NCBI GenBank assembly: GCA_030427205.1
Contig: JAUHXC010000026.1
Span: 1-64,000 of the forward strand
Length of the DNA stretch: 64,000 nucleotides
Direction: 5' to 3'
Source of the DNA: a bacterium
Lineage (GTDB): Bacteria; Myxococcota_A; Bradymonadia; UBA7976; UBA1532
Positions 51,618 through 61,186 of this stretch are shown here, in pieces. The number at the start of each line of letters is the position of its first letter. Position 1 is the first letter of the stretch. Made by a program: the position numbers and the translations under genes. The notes under the pieces were generated by a model that was not told the origin of the DNA, did not search any database, and saw only the letters and a list, made by a program, of their open reading frames with translations.

Positions 51618-52874
51618 GTGTCGATCCAGACCTTCCCCGAAGACTATCTGCTCGCTCTGCCCAAGACCGACCTGCACGTACACCTCGACGGCTCGCTGCG
51701 GCTCGAGACCCTCATCGACCTCGCCCGCGAGTACCACGTCGACCTGCCGAGCTATACCCCCGAGGGCATGCGCGAGCTGGTCTTCAAGGACCGCTACCGC
51801 AACCTCGGCGAGTACCTGACCGGCTTCGCCTATACCACCGCGGTCACCCAGACCGAGGTGGCCCTCGAGCGGGTGGCCTACGAGTTCGCCCAGGACAATC
51901 AGAACGAGGGGGTGCGCTACGTCGAGGTGCGCTTCGCGCCGCAGCTGCACATGCACGCCCACATGAACGCGGTGATGGTCATCAAGGCGGTCAACCGCGG
52001 CCTCGAGAAGGCCAAGAAGGAGTTCAACGCCCGCGAGGCGGTGAAGTCGGGGTCCGAGCCGGAGTTTCGCTACGGCATCATCGTCTGCGCGATGCGCATG
52101 TTCCGCGACGGGTTCTCGGAGTATTTCAAGAACCTCATCTCGGCCCATCGCTACACCCCCGACAAGGAGCTCTTCTCGATGGCCAGCATGGAGCTGGTCC
52201 GCGCGGCGATCATCGCCCGCGACGAGTACGGGCTGCCGGTGGTCGGCTTCGACCTCGCCGGCGAGGAGGCGGGCTATCCCGCCGGCGACCACGCCCAGGC
52301 GTTCAGCTACGCCCACAAGCACTTTCTCAAGAAGACGGTGCACGCCGGCGAGGCCTACGGCCCCGAGAGCATCTTCCAGGCGATCACCGACCTGCACGCC
52401 GACCGCATCGGCCACGGCACCTACCTGCTCGACCCGGAGATGATCTCGGCCCCCGAGATCGACGACCGCGAGCGCTACGTCGAGCGGCTGGGGCAGTACA
52501 TCGCCGACCGGCGCATCACCCTCGAGGTCTGCCTGACGAGCAACCTGCAGACCAACCCGCACATGGACGACCCTTCGCAGCACCCGTTCCGCAAGCTGCG
52601 CCAGCACCGGCTGTCGACGACGATCTGCACCGACAACCGGCTGGTGAGCAATACGACGGTCACCAACGAGCTGCAGCTGGCGGTCGAGCACCTCGACCTC
52701 GACCGCCACGACCTCAAGTCGGTGATCATCTACGGCTTCAAGCGCAGCTTCATGCCGACCACCTATCTCGAGAAGCGGGCATACGTGCGCTCGGTGATCG
52801 ACTTCTACGAGAAGATCGACCGCCAGTACTTCGGCGAGGAGGGCAAGGCATCCGCCGGCGACGCCCAGAGCTGA
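51618..52874 (+). CDS. Adenosine deaminase-like metal-dependent deaminase
   Basis: 418 residues from GTG 51618 (CGGAGG 8 bases upstream); a longer start is unsupported. Metal and catalytic residues are in LPKTDLHVHLDGSLRLETL (HxH), the His-Glu motif VHAGEAYGPESI, DRIGHGTYLL (second His) and STTICTDNRLVSNT (Asp-Asp). This order matches adenosine deaminases (or the AMP/adenine branch). It is longer than bacterial Add (~330), with an internal insert around 130-200. It deaminates adenosine to inosine for purine salvage. The stop overlaps the next gene. Confidence 0.85.
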   Translation: MSIQTFPEDYLLALPKTDLHVHLDGSLRLETLIDLAREYHVDLPSYTPEGMRELVFKDRYRNLGEYLTGFAYTTAVTQTEVALERVAYEFAQDNQNEGVRYVEVRFAPQLHMHAHMNAVMVIKAVNRGLEKAKKEFNAREAVKSGSEPEFRYGIIVCAMRMFRDGFSEYFKNLISAHRYTPDKELFSMASMELVRAAIIARDEYGLPVVGFDLAGEEAGYPAGDHAQAFSYAHKHFLKKTVHAGEAYGPESIFQAITDLHADRIGHGTYLLDPEMISAPEIDDRERYVERLGQYIADRRITLEVCLTSNLQTNPHMDDPSQHPFRKLRQHRLSTTICTDNRLVSNTTVTNELQLAVEHLDLDRHDLKSVIIYGFKRSFMPTTYLEKRAYVRSVIDFYEKIDRQYFGEEGKASAGDAQS

Positions 52875-54133
52875 TCTCCGCTGCACGCGCCGCATCTGCG
52901 CTGCTGCTGGCGGCGTGCGGGCTGTGCGCGGCCGGCTGCACCGCCGAGCCGGTGCGCATCGTGCCCGACGCCGGGCAGGTCTTCCTCGACGCCGATCCGC
53001 TGCCCGACGGCACCGCGCTGCGCGACGCCGCGGGGCAGGTGGCCGACGCGGCGCTGCTCGACGAGAACGGCGAGATCTGCCGCTTCGGGCGGCTGGCGGC
53101 GTCGGTGTGCGCCCCCGCCGGCGGCGCGCTCGTCGACGCGCGCATCACCGTCGCGACCCGCGACTGCGCCGGGCAGGCGGTGACCCGCACCGCGCAGACC
53201 GACGGGCGCGGCGGCTTCCGCTTCGTCGACCTGCGGGCCGGCCCGGCGACCGTGCGCATCCAGAACGGCCGCTTCACCGCCCAGTACGACGTCGAGATCC
53301 TGCCCGGCACCGAGGTGGGCCTCGTGCCGGGGCAGAGCGGCAAGGTCTGCCTCGAGCCCGACGCGGTGGGGCTCGCGGTGCTCTCGGGCACCTACGATCA
53401 GGTGGGCGAGGTGCTCGACGACCTCGGCTTCGAGTACGAGCAGATCTGCGGCACGCCGCACGCGCATCGGGCGGGGCGGCAGCTCATCGGCGACCTCGAG
53501 GCCCTCGCCAGCTACGAAGTGCTCTTCGTCAACTGCGGCACCGGCATCGACCTGACCGCCGACCAGCCCGAGGTCGAGGCGCTGCGCGAGAACCTGCGGG
53601 CGTTCGTGGCTGGCGGCGGCTCGTTGTACGTCAGCGATCTGGCGGCGAGCTTCGTCTCGACGGTCTGGCCCGGGCAGGTCGAGTTCGCGCTGCGTGACTT
53701 CCAATCGGGCCCGGCCGCCGACTGCTGCGTCTGCATCGACTGCCCGCCCGAGTGCGAGGCCGAGGAGCGGTCGGTGGGCAGCTGCGGCGCGACGACCCTG
53801 CCCGCGGCGTGTGGCGGCAGCTCGGGGGTGGCCGGCTCCGGCCCCGTCCTCACCGTGCAGGGCCGGATCATCGACGACCGCCTCGCGGCGCTGTACGGCG
53901 ACCGCAGCGTGCAGGTCGACTTCAACCTGCCGGGCTGGATCGAGATCGACGCCGTCGCGCCGGGGGTCGACGTGATGGTCGAGGCCGAGATCGACGGGCG
54001 CGCCCGACCGCTGATCGTCGGCTTCACCCCCGAGCCCGGTGGCGGGCGGGTGATCTACACCAGCTTCCACAATCGCTCGCAGGCCCCCGACGACATGCGT
54101 CGGCTGCTCTCGGCGTTGGTCTTCGAGTTGTAG
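52871..54133 (+). CDS. Lipoprotein with carboxypeptidase-regulatory-like and GATase-like domains
   Basis: About 420 residues if translation begins at CTG 52871, which overlaps the deaminase stop (CTGA), as other genes here overlap by ATGA or GTGA. Only this start gives a proper lipoprotein signal (LLLAACGLCAAGC); the GTG at 52952 would lose it. About 60-145 is a carboxypeptidase-regulatory-like sandwich (ARITVATRDCAGQAV... GGFRFVDLRAGPATVRI). About 160-290 has the layout of a class-I-glutaminase/ThuA-like domain (VLSGTYDQVGEVLDDLGFEYE, VLFVNCG, LRAFVAGGGSLYVSDLA) without a clear catalytic Cys. A Cys cluster (CCVCIDCPPEC) follows. Confidence 0.65.
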   Translation: MISAARAASALLLAACGLCAAGCTAEPVRIVPDAGQVFLDADPLPDGTALRDAAGQVADAALLDENGEICRFGRLAASVCAPAGGALVDARITVATRDCAGQAVTRTAQTDGRGGFRFVDLRAGPATVRIQNGRFTAQYDVEILPGTEVGLVPGQSGKVCLEPDAVGLAVLSGTYDQVGEVLDDLGFEYEQICGTPHAHRAGRQLIGDLEALASYEVLFVNCGTGIDLTADQPEVEALRENLRAFVAGGGSLYVSDLAASFVSTVWPGQVEFALRDFQSGPAADCCVCIDCPPECEAEERSVGSCGATTLPAACGGSSGVAGSGPVLTVQGRIIDDRLAALYGDRSVQVDFNLPGWIEIDAVAPGVDVMVEAEIDGRARPLIVGFTPEPGGGRVIYTSFHNRSQAPDDMRRLLSALVFEL

Positions 54134-54145
54134 TACCGTCCGGCG

Positions 54146-55750
54146 ATGGCCGAGTCCCGTCAGAACCTGCTGCTGCCCGGCGCCGCGCGCTGGCCGACCG
54201 ACCAGCCGGTGGTCGAGCTGCGCGGCGTGCACAAGTCGTTCGGCGACAAGCACGTGCTGCGCGGGGTCGATCTGGTGGTCGAGGCCGGCAAGACCACGGT
54301 CATCGCCGGGCAGTCGGGCAGCGGCAAGTCGGTGCTGCTCAAGATGATGAACGGCCTCGAGCTGCCCGACGAGGGCACGGTGACGCTCTTCGGCGAAGAC
54401 CTGGCCCGCATCGGCGAGCGGCAGCGCACCGAGCTGCGCAAGCGCTGCACGATGGTCTTTCAGAACTACGCGCTCATCGACTCGCTCTCCGTCGCCCAGA
54501 ACATCGGCTTCCCGCTGGCCCAGAACACCAAGATGAAGCCGGCGGAGATCCGCAAGCTGGTCGCCGAGCTGCTCGAGATGCTCGAGCTCGGACACGCCAT
54601 CGACCAGATGCCCGCCAGCCTCAGCGGCGGTATGAAGAAGCGGGTCGCGCTGGCCCGGGCGGTCATCACCAACCCGGAGATCGTGCTGTTCGACGAGCCG
54701 ACGACCGGCCTCGACCCCGTGATGATCGAGTTCGTCGACGCGCTGATCCGCCGCACGCAGCAGCAGTACGAGATCACGTCGGTGATCATCAGCCACGACA
54801 TGGCCAGCAACCGGCGCCTCGCCGATACGATGGCCATCCTCGCCGAGGGGCGCATCGTCGAGAGCGGCGGCTTTCGCGATGTGATCGGGTCGGAGCATCC
54901 GGCGGTGAAGGCGTTCGTCGCCGACGCGGTGGTCGAGCGCATGGGCCGTGGCGAGCACCCCGTCGATCAGGTCGCCGAGGCGGCCGAACCCGAGCCCGTC
55001 GAGCCGGCGCAGGTCATCGCCCGGGTCGAGGGGCTGCACAAGCGCTTCGGGCAGAACCACGTGCTCAAGGGCATCGACCTCGAGATCCCCAAGGAGCGCA
55101 TCACGGTGGTCATCGGCGGCTCGGGATCGGGCAAGTCGGTGCTCATCAAGCACATCATCGGCCTGTTTCGGCCCACCGAGGGGCGGGTCGAGGTCTTCGG
55201 GCTCGATCTGTCCGAGCTGAGCGCCCGCGAGCTGCAGCAGAAGGTGCAGAGCCGCATCGGCATGCTCTTTCAGGGGGCGGCGCTCTTCGACTCGATGACC
55301 GTGCGCCAGAACCTGGCGTTTCCGCTGATCGAGGGCCGCCGCCAGAAGAAGAAGGCGGTCGCCGAGCGGGTCGACGAGGTCGCCGAGCGGCTGCATGTGC
55401 AGGACATCCTCGAGCGCATGCCCTCGGCCATCAGCAACGGCCAGCGCAAGCGGGTCGGGCTGGCCCGGGCGCTGATCACCCGGCCCGAGATCATGGTCTA
55501 CGACGAGCCGACCACCGGTCAGGATCCGATCATGATGCGCCGGGTGGACGACATGATCGTCGAGGCCGCCGAGGCGTTCGACATCACCAGCATCGTCATC
55601 AGCCACGACATGCTCTCGACCTTCCGCATCGCCGACCAGATCGCCATGATCTACAAAGGCGAGCTGCGCGTGGCCGGCACGCCCGATGAGCTGCGGACCT
55701 GCCCCGACGAAGAGGTCCAGCGGTTCATCTACGCCGGTTCGGGCGACTGA
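54146..55750 (+). CDS. Tandem MlaF-like ABC ATPase (two fused nucleotide-binding domains)
   Basis: 534 residues. NBD1 (about 22-265) has Walker A GQSGSGKSVLL, Q loop VFQNYALIDSLSV, signature SLSGGMKKRVALARAV and Walker B IVLFDEPTTGLDP with SHD. NBD2 (about 290-530) has GGSGSGKSVLI, LFQGAALFDSMTV, the altered signature AISNGQRKRVGLARAL, and IMVYDEPTTGQDP. Both resemble MlaF/Mkl ATPases of lipid-transport (Mla/Mce) importers, with MMNGLELPDEG and Q-loop -ALxDSxTV. No permease or Mce gene is adjacent. A single-chain pair is unusual because MlaF is normally a homodimer. Both ATP sites look active, but NBD2 lacks LSGGQ in classical form. Confidence 0.85.
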   Translation: MAESRQNLLLPGAARWPTDQPVVELRGVHKSFGDKHVLRGVDLVVEAGKTTVIAGQSGSGKSVLLKMMNGLELPDEGTVTLFGEDLARIGERQRTELRKRCTMVFQNYALIDSLSVAQNIGFPLAQNTKMKPAEIRKLVAELLEMLELGHAIDQMPASLSGGMKKRVALARAVITNPEIVLFDEPTTGLDPVMIEFVDALIRRTQQQYEITSVIISHDMASNRRLADTMAILAEGRIVESGGFRDVIGSEHPAVKAFVADAVVERMGRGEHPVDQVAEAAEPEPVEPAQVIARVEGLHKRFGQNHVLKGIDLEIPKERITVVIGGSGSGKSVLIKHIIGLFRPTEGRVEVFGLDLSELSARELQQKVQSRIGMLFQGAALFDSMTVRQNLAFPLIEGRRQKKKAVAERVDEVAERLHVQDILERMPSAISNGQRKRVGLARALITRPEIMVYDEPTTGQDPIMMRRVDDMIVEAAEAFDITSIVISHDMLSTFRIADQIAMIYKGELRVAGTPDELRTCPDEEVQRFIYAGSGD

Positions 55751-55824
55751 TCGCGGTCGCAGGTCGGTGACGTCATCGCGGCGGGGTTGCCAGCGACGTT
55801 CGTGCACCGTACACCGGAGAAGAC

Positions 55825-58662
55825 GTGTTTCACCCCACCACCCACGACTGCTTCCTGGTCTGCGCCGCCGCCGACGTCGACGCCGGGCTGACGCTGTATC
55901 GCTCGCTGGTCGCGCGCGGCTGGCGGGTGTGGTTCGCCGACGTCAGCGTGCAGCCCGGCGAGTTCCGCGACGATGTGCTGCCCAGCGCTCAGCGGGCGAG
56001 CCGGCTGACGGTGGCGATGCTCTCGCCGCGCAGCGCCGACGACTTCGAACTGCGGGCGAGCATCGCCGATGGGGTCGCGCTCGGCCGGCGCCCCGAGACC
56101 GGCCATCGGGTGGTGCCGGTGCTCTTCGACGGGGTGCGGCTGCCCTTCATCCCCTTCGCCCGGCCGACGGCGCTCGTCGACGCCGACCGGCTCGGCGACT
56201 GGGTCGAGGTCGCCCGCGCGCTCGACGCCCTCGACGTGCACGGCGTGAGCACCGCCGGCCCCGAGGGGTTGATGGTCGACGCGCTGCTCAAGGGCGCCGG
56301 CGGGCGGCTGGTGCCGGTCGATCCCGATCTGGTCGGCGACGCCGCCCGGGCGATCGGCGGCGGCGGGTCGGACGCGGTGCGCGCCCGCGAGGCGGCGGCG
56401 GTCTTCGCCCGCGCGCTGCGCACCCACCCCCCGACGGCGGTGCGTCTGCTGCGCACCCTCGCCGAGGGCCCCGAGCTCGCCGCCGGCACGCCGCTCGCCG
56501 CGCTCGACCCCGACGTCCTGCGCGACGGCTGCATCGCCGGCTGGCAGGTCGCGCCGCGCGACGACGCCGACTGCTGGGCGAGCTGGGCCGCGTGGAGCGC
56601 CCGCGACGCCGGCGTGCGGGCCGCGCTGGGCACCGATCCGGTCGCGGCGGCCCGGCGCTGCATGCCCCGCGGCGACGACGCCTGGAGCGCGCTGTGGCGG
56701 CGGCTGTGGGCGGTCAATCCGGGCCACGAGGGCCTGGCCCGGGACGCCATCGCCTGGCTCGGCGCCCGGCGGCGGCCGCCCGAGCGCTGGGTCGAAGTCT
56801 GGGAGGAGCTGCTTGCCGGGCTGGGTCTGGTCGGCGATCGCTCGGTGCTGCTGCTGCTCGGCGCGCGCTGGCTGCGGGGCCGGGCAGACCACCCGGGCTG
56901 GCCGGTGGTCTGGCGCACGCTGTTGACCGATCCGGCCGGCCTGCCCATCGGGGTGCATCGGGCGCAGCTGCTGCACGTGGGGCGTGAGTGGCTCGCCGGC
57001 TCGGCGGCGCGCAGCGGCTGGGTCGACGTGTGGAGCACCTTGCTGGCGGCGGCGGCGGAGGGCGGCCCCGACCGACGGGCGCTGCTCGATCGGGGGCGGG
57101 CCAGCCTGGACGTGGCGCTGCCGCCCACCGACTGGGCGCGCCTGCTGCGGGCGCTGATGCGGGCCGAGGGGCCGGGGGACGTTCAGCTCTTCGACTCTGC
57201 CGTCGAATGGCTCGAACGCCACGAGGAGACCCCGGCCTGGGGCATCGTCTGGCAGACGCTGCTCGACGCGCTGTCCCATGAAGACCCCGAGCGCGGCCGC
57301 CTGCTGGATTGGGGCCGGGCGTGGGTCGTGCGCAACGAAGACGTCTCGACCTGGCCGCTGGTCATCGAGCGGCTGATCGAGGTGGGTCAGCGCGACCCGC
57401 AGGTCCTGCGCCGGGCCGAGGCGTGGCTGAGCGACGTCGCCGACCGGCCGGTGCTCGCCGCCCGCCTGCTGACCGTGGCCACCGCCCGCGTCCCGTGCGA
57501 CGCCGTGGCCGCGGCGCTGGCCCGCTGGCTCGCCGACAACCCCGACGACCGCCGCAGCGAGCAGGTGGCCGGGGTCCTGGCGCCGACCGGCTGGGACGGC
57601 ATCGACCGCCGGTCGTGGGGGGATGGCTGGCGCGCGCTGGCCCGTCACGCCGAGGACCGCCAGGCCCACGAGGCCCGCATCTGGAGCCGGCTGGCGAAGC
57701 TGGCCGCCGAGGACGCCACCGTCGAGGGGCCGGTGGTCGAGGTGGTCAAGGGCGGGCTGACCATCGACCTGGGGGTGCCGGCGTTCATGCCCGCCAGCCA
57801 GATCGATCGGGGGGTCATCCACGACCGCAGCCCGTTCGTCGGGCGCACGCTGCAGTGCCGCATCATCCGCCTCGATCGGGAGGCCCGGCGCGTAGTGGTC
57901 TCGCGGGTGGTCGTGCTCGACGCGCGCCGCGAGCTGCTGTTCGAGACCCTCGCCGAGGGGGACTGGCTCGACGGCGTCGTCAAGCGGCTGGAGAAGTTCG
58001 GCGCCTTCGTCGACCTGGGCGGCGCCGACGGCCTGGTGCACATCACCGAGATCGGCTTCGGCCACGTGCGCCATCCCCGCGATCGGCTGCGGGTGGGGCA
58101 GGGGGTGCGGGTGCGGGTGGTCTCCATCGACCATGCCCGTGAGCGCATCTCGCTGAGCCTCGTCGATCCGGCCCGCGACCCGTGGCTGCACGTGCCCGCC
58201 CGCTATCGGCCGGGCAGCTGGTTCGAGGGGCGGGTGGCGCATCTGACCCACTATGGGGCCTTCATCGAGCTCGAGCAGGGCGTCGAGGGCCTGGTGCATT
58301 ACACCGAGATGGGCTGGGAGCGCACGCCGATACCGCCGGCCGTGCGCACCAAGGCCGACGACCGGCTGCGGGTGCGGGTGGTCTCGGTCGACCTGTCGCG
58401 CAAGCGATTGACCCTCAGCATGCTCGATCCGACCAGCAACCCGTGGCGTGGCTTCGCGCGGCGTCACCCGCCGGGCAGCGTCGTGCAGAGCCGGGTCGAA
58501 GAGGTGCGCGGCGACGCCGCCCGGGTCGCGCTCGACGGCCCGTTGACCGCCGAGCTGACCGGCGCCGGCGGACTCGAGCCCGGGCAGACGGTGCGGGCCA
58601 CGGTCACCGCCGTCGAGCCCGACCAGCGCCAGATCCTGCTGGCCCATACCCCGTCGACCTGA
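55825..58662 (+). CDS. TIR-like domain, Trp-rich helical repeats and four S1 RNA-binding domains
   Basis: 945 residues from GTG 55825 (CCGGAGAAG upstream). TIR-like domain (about 5-145): DCFLVCAAADVDAGLTLYRSL, RGWRVWFADVSVQPGEF, VAMLSPRSADDFELRASI (Glu at the usual catalytic position) and VVPVLFDGV. A helical array (about 200-620) repeats segments such as (A/G)WxxVWxxLL and LLDRGRxxL every ~45 residues. Four S1 domains follow: about 625-685, 710-775, 795-870 and 885-940. The second and third match well (KRLEKFGAFVDLGGADGLVHITEIG; HLTHYGAFIELEQGVEGLVHYTEMG). TIR domains often make or cleave NAD in defence; S1 domains bind RNA. How they work together here is not known. Confidence 0.75.
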   Translation: MFHPTTHDCFLVCAAADVDAGLTLYRSLVARGWRVWFADVSVQPGEFRDDVLPSAQRASRLTVAMLSPRSADDFELRASIADGVALGRRPETGHRVVPVLFDGVRLPFIPFARPTALVDADRLGDWVEVARALDALDVHGVSTAGPEGLMVDALLKGAGGRLVPVDPDLVGDAARAIGGGGSDAVRAREAAAVFARALRTHPPTAVRLLRTLAEGPELAAGTPLAALDPDVLRDGCIAGWQVAPRDDADCWASWAAWSARDAGVRAALGTDPVAAARRCMPRGDDAWSALWRRLWAVNPGHEGLARDAIAWLGARRRPPERWVEVWEELLAGLGLVGDRSVLLLLGARWLRGRADHPGWPVVWRTLLTDPAGLPIGVHRAQLLHVGREWLAGSAARSGWVDVWSTLLAAAAEGGPDRRALLDRGRASLDVALPPTDWARLLRALMRAEGPGDVQLFDSAVEWLERHEETPAWGIVWQTLLDALSHEDPERGRLLDWGRAWVVRNEDVSTWPLVIERLIEVGQRDPQVLRRAEAWLSDVADRPVLAARLLTVATARVPCDAVAAALARWLADNPDDRRSEQVAGVLAPTGWDGIDRRSWGDGWRALARHAEDRQAHEARIWSRLAKLAAEDATVEGPVVEVVKGGLTIDLGVPAFMPASQIDRGVIHDRSPFVGRTLQCRIIRLDREARRVVVSRVVVLDARRELLFETLAEGDWLDGVVKRLEKFGAFVDLGGADGLVHITEIGFGHVRHPRDRLRVGQGVRVRVVSIDHARERISLSLVDPARDPWLHVPARYRPGSWFEGRVAHLTHYGAFIELEQGVEGLVHYTEMGWERTPIPPAVRTKADDRLRVRVVSVDLSRKRLTLSMLDPTSNPWRGFARRHPPGSVVQSRVEEVRGDAARVALDGPLTAELTGAGGLEPGQTVRATVTAVEPDQRQILLAHTPST

Positions 58663-58668
58663 GCGCGC

Positions 58669-58700
58669 TTCGAAACGACGAACGCCGCCCGCAGGCGGCG
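58669..58700 (+). terminator. Repeat-associated hairpin, second copy
   Basis: TTCGAAACGACGAACGCC (58669-58686) is identical to 32733-32750 and runs into a 7-bp stem CGCCGCC (58683-58689) and GGCGGCG (58694-58700). It lies 6 bases after the TIR-S1 stop and just before the convergent stop at 58723. Confidence 0.6.
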
Positions 58701-58722
58701 CTCGGCCCGGCGTTGCTCTCGC

Positions 58723-59772
58723 TCAGCGGCGGGCGATGGGCGCCGGGTGCTCGTCCCGGCGGTGCGGCCGGCGGCTCCGGTCGCGGTGGGCGGTCATCTG
58801 GGCCACGTCGTGGGCGGCGACCCGCACCCGCTGCTGCTCGATGGTCCGGCTGCGATGCATCAGGCTGACGACGTGCACCCCGGCCGAGAGGTCGGCGAAC
58901 GTCCGGCTCTCGCCGCTGCCCAGCCGGCCCATGTCGCGGCCGTCGATGAGCACCTTCACCCGCTGACCGGTGCGGTTGGTCACCCGCAGGTCACCGCGGT
59001 TGACGTCCACCGGGCGCCAGTCGGCGACCCGGCCCGGGGCCACCCGCAGGGTATCGGCGGCCAGCACCCGGCCGTTGCGCTTGAAGACCACCCGGTGGGC
59101 GCCGGGCACCTGACGGGCGAGCACCGCCCTCGCGCCGGGGCGCACCCGCTCGATACGCTGACCGTCGACGAAGAGGTTGGCCGCGAAGGGGAACGGGTTG
59201 ACCGCCTCGATGCGGCTGAACCAGGGGCCCAGACCGAAGCTGGCCTGCTGCCCGCGGCGCACCGTGATGCGCCGGGTCAGGGCCGGGCCGTCGCGGTAGG
59301 CCCGGTCGGCCGGGCGGGCCTCGACGGTGTACGAGCCGGCCGGCAGCGGCCAGCTCTCCAGCGCCTGACCGGGGCGGGCGACGCCCATGGTGCGGCCGTC
59401 GAGCACGACCCGCATGCGCACGCCGCTGTCGTTGAGGATGCTGGCCTGCCCGAAGCGGGCCTCGATGCGGTGCACGGCGACGCCCTCGATGGGCACCGCC
59501 ACCCGGGCGGTGTCCTGGTGCCGGCCCCGCGGGCCGTGGACCCGCAGCAGGCGGACCCCGTTGGGCACCTCGCGGAAGACCCGCCGCTCGCCGGGGGCGA
59601 GCCGGGTCATGCGCTCGCCGTCGATGGACACCTTGATCGGCGCCATGCGTTCGTTGACGACTCTGATGCGGCCGTCGAGGCTGTCGGCGGCCTGCGCGGC
59701 GCCGGCGGCGAGCAGGGCGAGGGCGATGGTCGAGAGAGCGACGGGCAGCTTGGGGATACGGGTGGCGAACAT
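58723..59772 (-). CDS. Secreted PEGA-like repeat protein
   Basis: 349 residues from ATG 59772. Signal peptide ending AAQAA. The mature part consists of four ~75-100-residue strand repeats. Each starts with a VVNxxxxPIKVxIDGxxM-type strand and ends with a PNGVRLLRV-type strand (about 37-80, 105-160, 185-235, 250-305). This is the PEGA-like pattern and suggests a periplasmic or surface scaffold. The last 30 residues are very basic. No enzyme motif. Confidence 0.65.
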   Translation of the reverse strand: MFATRIPKLPVALSTIALALLAAGAAQAADSLDGRIRVVNERMAPIKVSIDGERMTRLAPGERRVFREVPNGVRLLRVHGPRGRHQDTARVAVPIEGVAVHRIEARFGQASILNDSGVRMRVVLDGRTMGVARPGQALESWPLPAGSYTVEARPADRAYRDGPALTRRITVRRGQQASFGLGPWFSRIEAVNPFPFAANLFVDGQRIERVRPGARAVLARQVPGAHRVVFKRNGRVLAADTLRVAPGRVADWRPVDVNRGDLRVTNRTGQRVKVLIDGRDMGRLGSGESRTFADLSAGVHVVSLMHRSRTIEQQRVRVAAHDVAQMTAHRDRSRRPHRRDEHPAPIARR

Positions 59773-59956
59773 GGCTTTTCTCCATTGAAATCAGGATGTT
59801 GAATCCTGGTGTCATGCTGTTCGGTGTTCGCCGCGGTCGACGGGACCTCCCCCGATGCATTCAGGAACGGCCCGATTTTTTTTCTGGCGGGAGACCCGCG
59901 CGCCGCGATCGGGCGGGCGTCGGGTCGGAGGGCAGGCGCTGATCGCCGGCGTCGGA

Positions 59957-61186
59957 TCAGCGGGCGAGCAACGCCTCGGCGATCCGCCGACCGGATGCCA
60001 TCGCGCCGTTGATCGATCCATTGTGTCGGTGGTCGCCGCAGACGTGGATGCCGCCCATCGTCAGCGGCCGCTCGGGCGGATCGAGCACGCCCGGCGGCTG
60101 GGCCGGCAGCGCGTCGCGGATGCGCTGCACCGCCAGTCGACGCCAGCCGGCCACCGCGCCGCCGAGCCACTCGGTGAGCTGGGCGCGGATGGCCCCGTCG
60201 AGCGCCTCGTCGTCGGCGTCGGGCGTACCGAGCACGTTGACCGACAACAACGCCTGCCCCGCCGGGGCATACGCCGGCGCCACCTCGCTCATCAGCGCCA
60301 TGTGGTTGACCGGGCCCCGCCCGGTGCCGTCGAGCATCAGATGGCGGCTGGCGAGCGGCGCGTCGTCGGCGGCGTACCAGACGCAGGTCGTATCCTGCCC
60401 CCGCCGCGCCTCGACGCCGAGCAGCTTCGCCGCCGACCCGCCGTCGGTGGCCACGACGGGCAGCCCGAAGACCTGCTCGCCGTCGTCGAGCACCACCCGG
60501 TCGTGATGCACCTGCGCCACCCGCGCGCCCAGCCGGACCGTGCCGGCGGGCAGCCCGGCGGCCAGCTGCGCCGGAATCCGCCCCATGCCGCCGGCCGGCA
60601 CGGCCACGTCGCCGCCGGCGAAGTGGCGCCACGTGAAGTAGAGCATTCGATTGGAGGTCTCGAGTCGCCCGTCGAGGAAGACCCCGCCCAGAAAGGGCCG
60701 GAAGAAGCGCTCGATCACGCGGCTCGAGAAGCCCAGCGCCTTCAACTCGGCGACGGTCGACCGCTCGGCGCGCTCGAAAGGCGTCGTCTCCGGGCCGCTC
60801 AGGCTGCGCTGGCGCAGCTTGAGGATGCGCAGCTTGTCGAACAGCGAGCCCACGTCGGCCCGCAGGGTCTCGAACAGCCGGCTCGGATCGCGGAACGGAT
60901 CGCCGATGACCGAGAAGCCCTCGCCGGTCCAGACCCGGGCGCCGGGCTCGAACGCGCACAGATCGAGCGCGTCCAGGTCGAGCAGGCGCCGGGCCTCGGG
61001 ATAATGCGTCAGAAAGACCTGAAAGCCCCGATCGAGCACGAAGCCGTCGACCCGATCGGAGCGCACCCGCCCGCCCACGCCGTCACCGGCTTCGAGCACC
61101 TGCACCGCTGCCCCGCCCGCGGCGAGCACCCGGGCGCAGGTCAACCCGGCCAGGCCGGCGCCCACGATGACCACGTCGGTCTTCAT
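59957..61186 (-). CDS. FAD-dependent amine oxidase/phytoene desaturase-like oxidoreductase
   Basis: 409 residues from ATG 61186; a GTG 3 bases upstream is an alternative. The dinucleotide motif DVVIVGAGLAGLTCARVLAAGG, then VGGRVRSDRVDGFVLDRGFQVFL (protoporphyrinogen oxidase/desaturase-like), and C-terminal GIHVCGDHRHNGSINGAMASGRRIA for the second FAD contact. The RFFRPFLGGVFLDG segment and TAGGMGxIP-like VAVPAGGMGRIPAQL resemble cyanobacterial-type desaturase relatives. Substrate unknown. Stands alone. Confidence 0.83.
   Translation of the reverse strand: MKTDVVIVGAGLAGLTCARVLAAGGAAVQVLEAGDGVGGRVRSDRVDGFVLDRGFQVFLTHYPEARRLLDLDALDLCAFEPGARVWTGEGFSVIGDPFRDPSRLFETLRADVGSLFDKLRILKLRQRSLSGPETTPFERAERSTVAELKALGFSSRVIERFFRPFLGGVFLDGRLETSNRMLYFTWRHFAGGDVAVPAGGMGRIPAQLAAGLPAGTVRLGARVAQVHHDRVVLDDGEQVFGLPVVATDGGSAAKLLGVEARRGQDTTCVWYAADDAPLASRHLMLDGTGRGPVNHMALMSEVAPAYAPAGQALLSVNVLGTPDADDEALDGAIRAQLTEWLGGAVAGWRRLAVQRIRDALPAQPPGVLDPPERPLTMGGIHVCGDHRHNGSINGAMASGRRIAEALLAR

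Noticed and set aside
55729..58647. A 972-codon open frame antisense to the TIR-S1 gene
   Set aside because: Repetitive His/Arg/Gly composition typical of antisense GC-rich sequence; the plus strand has clear S1 domains.
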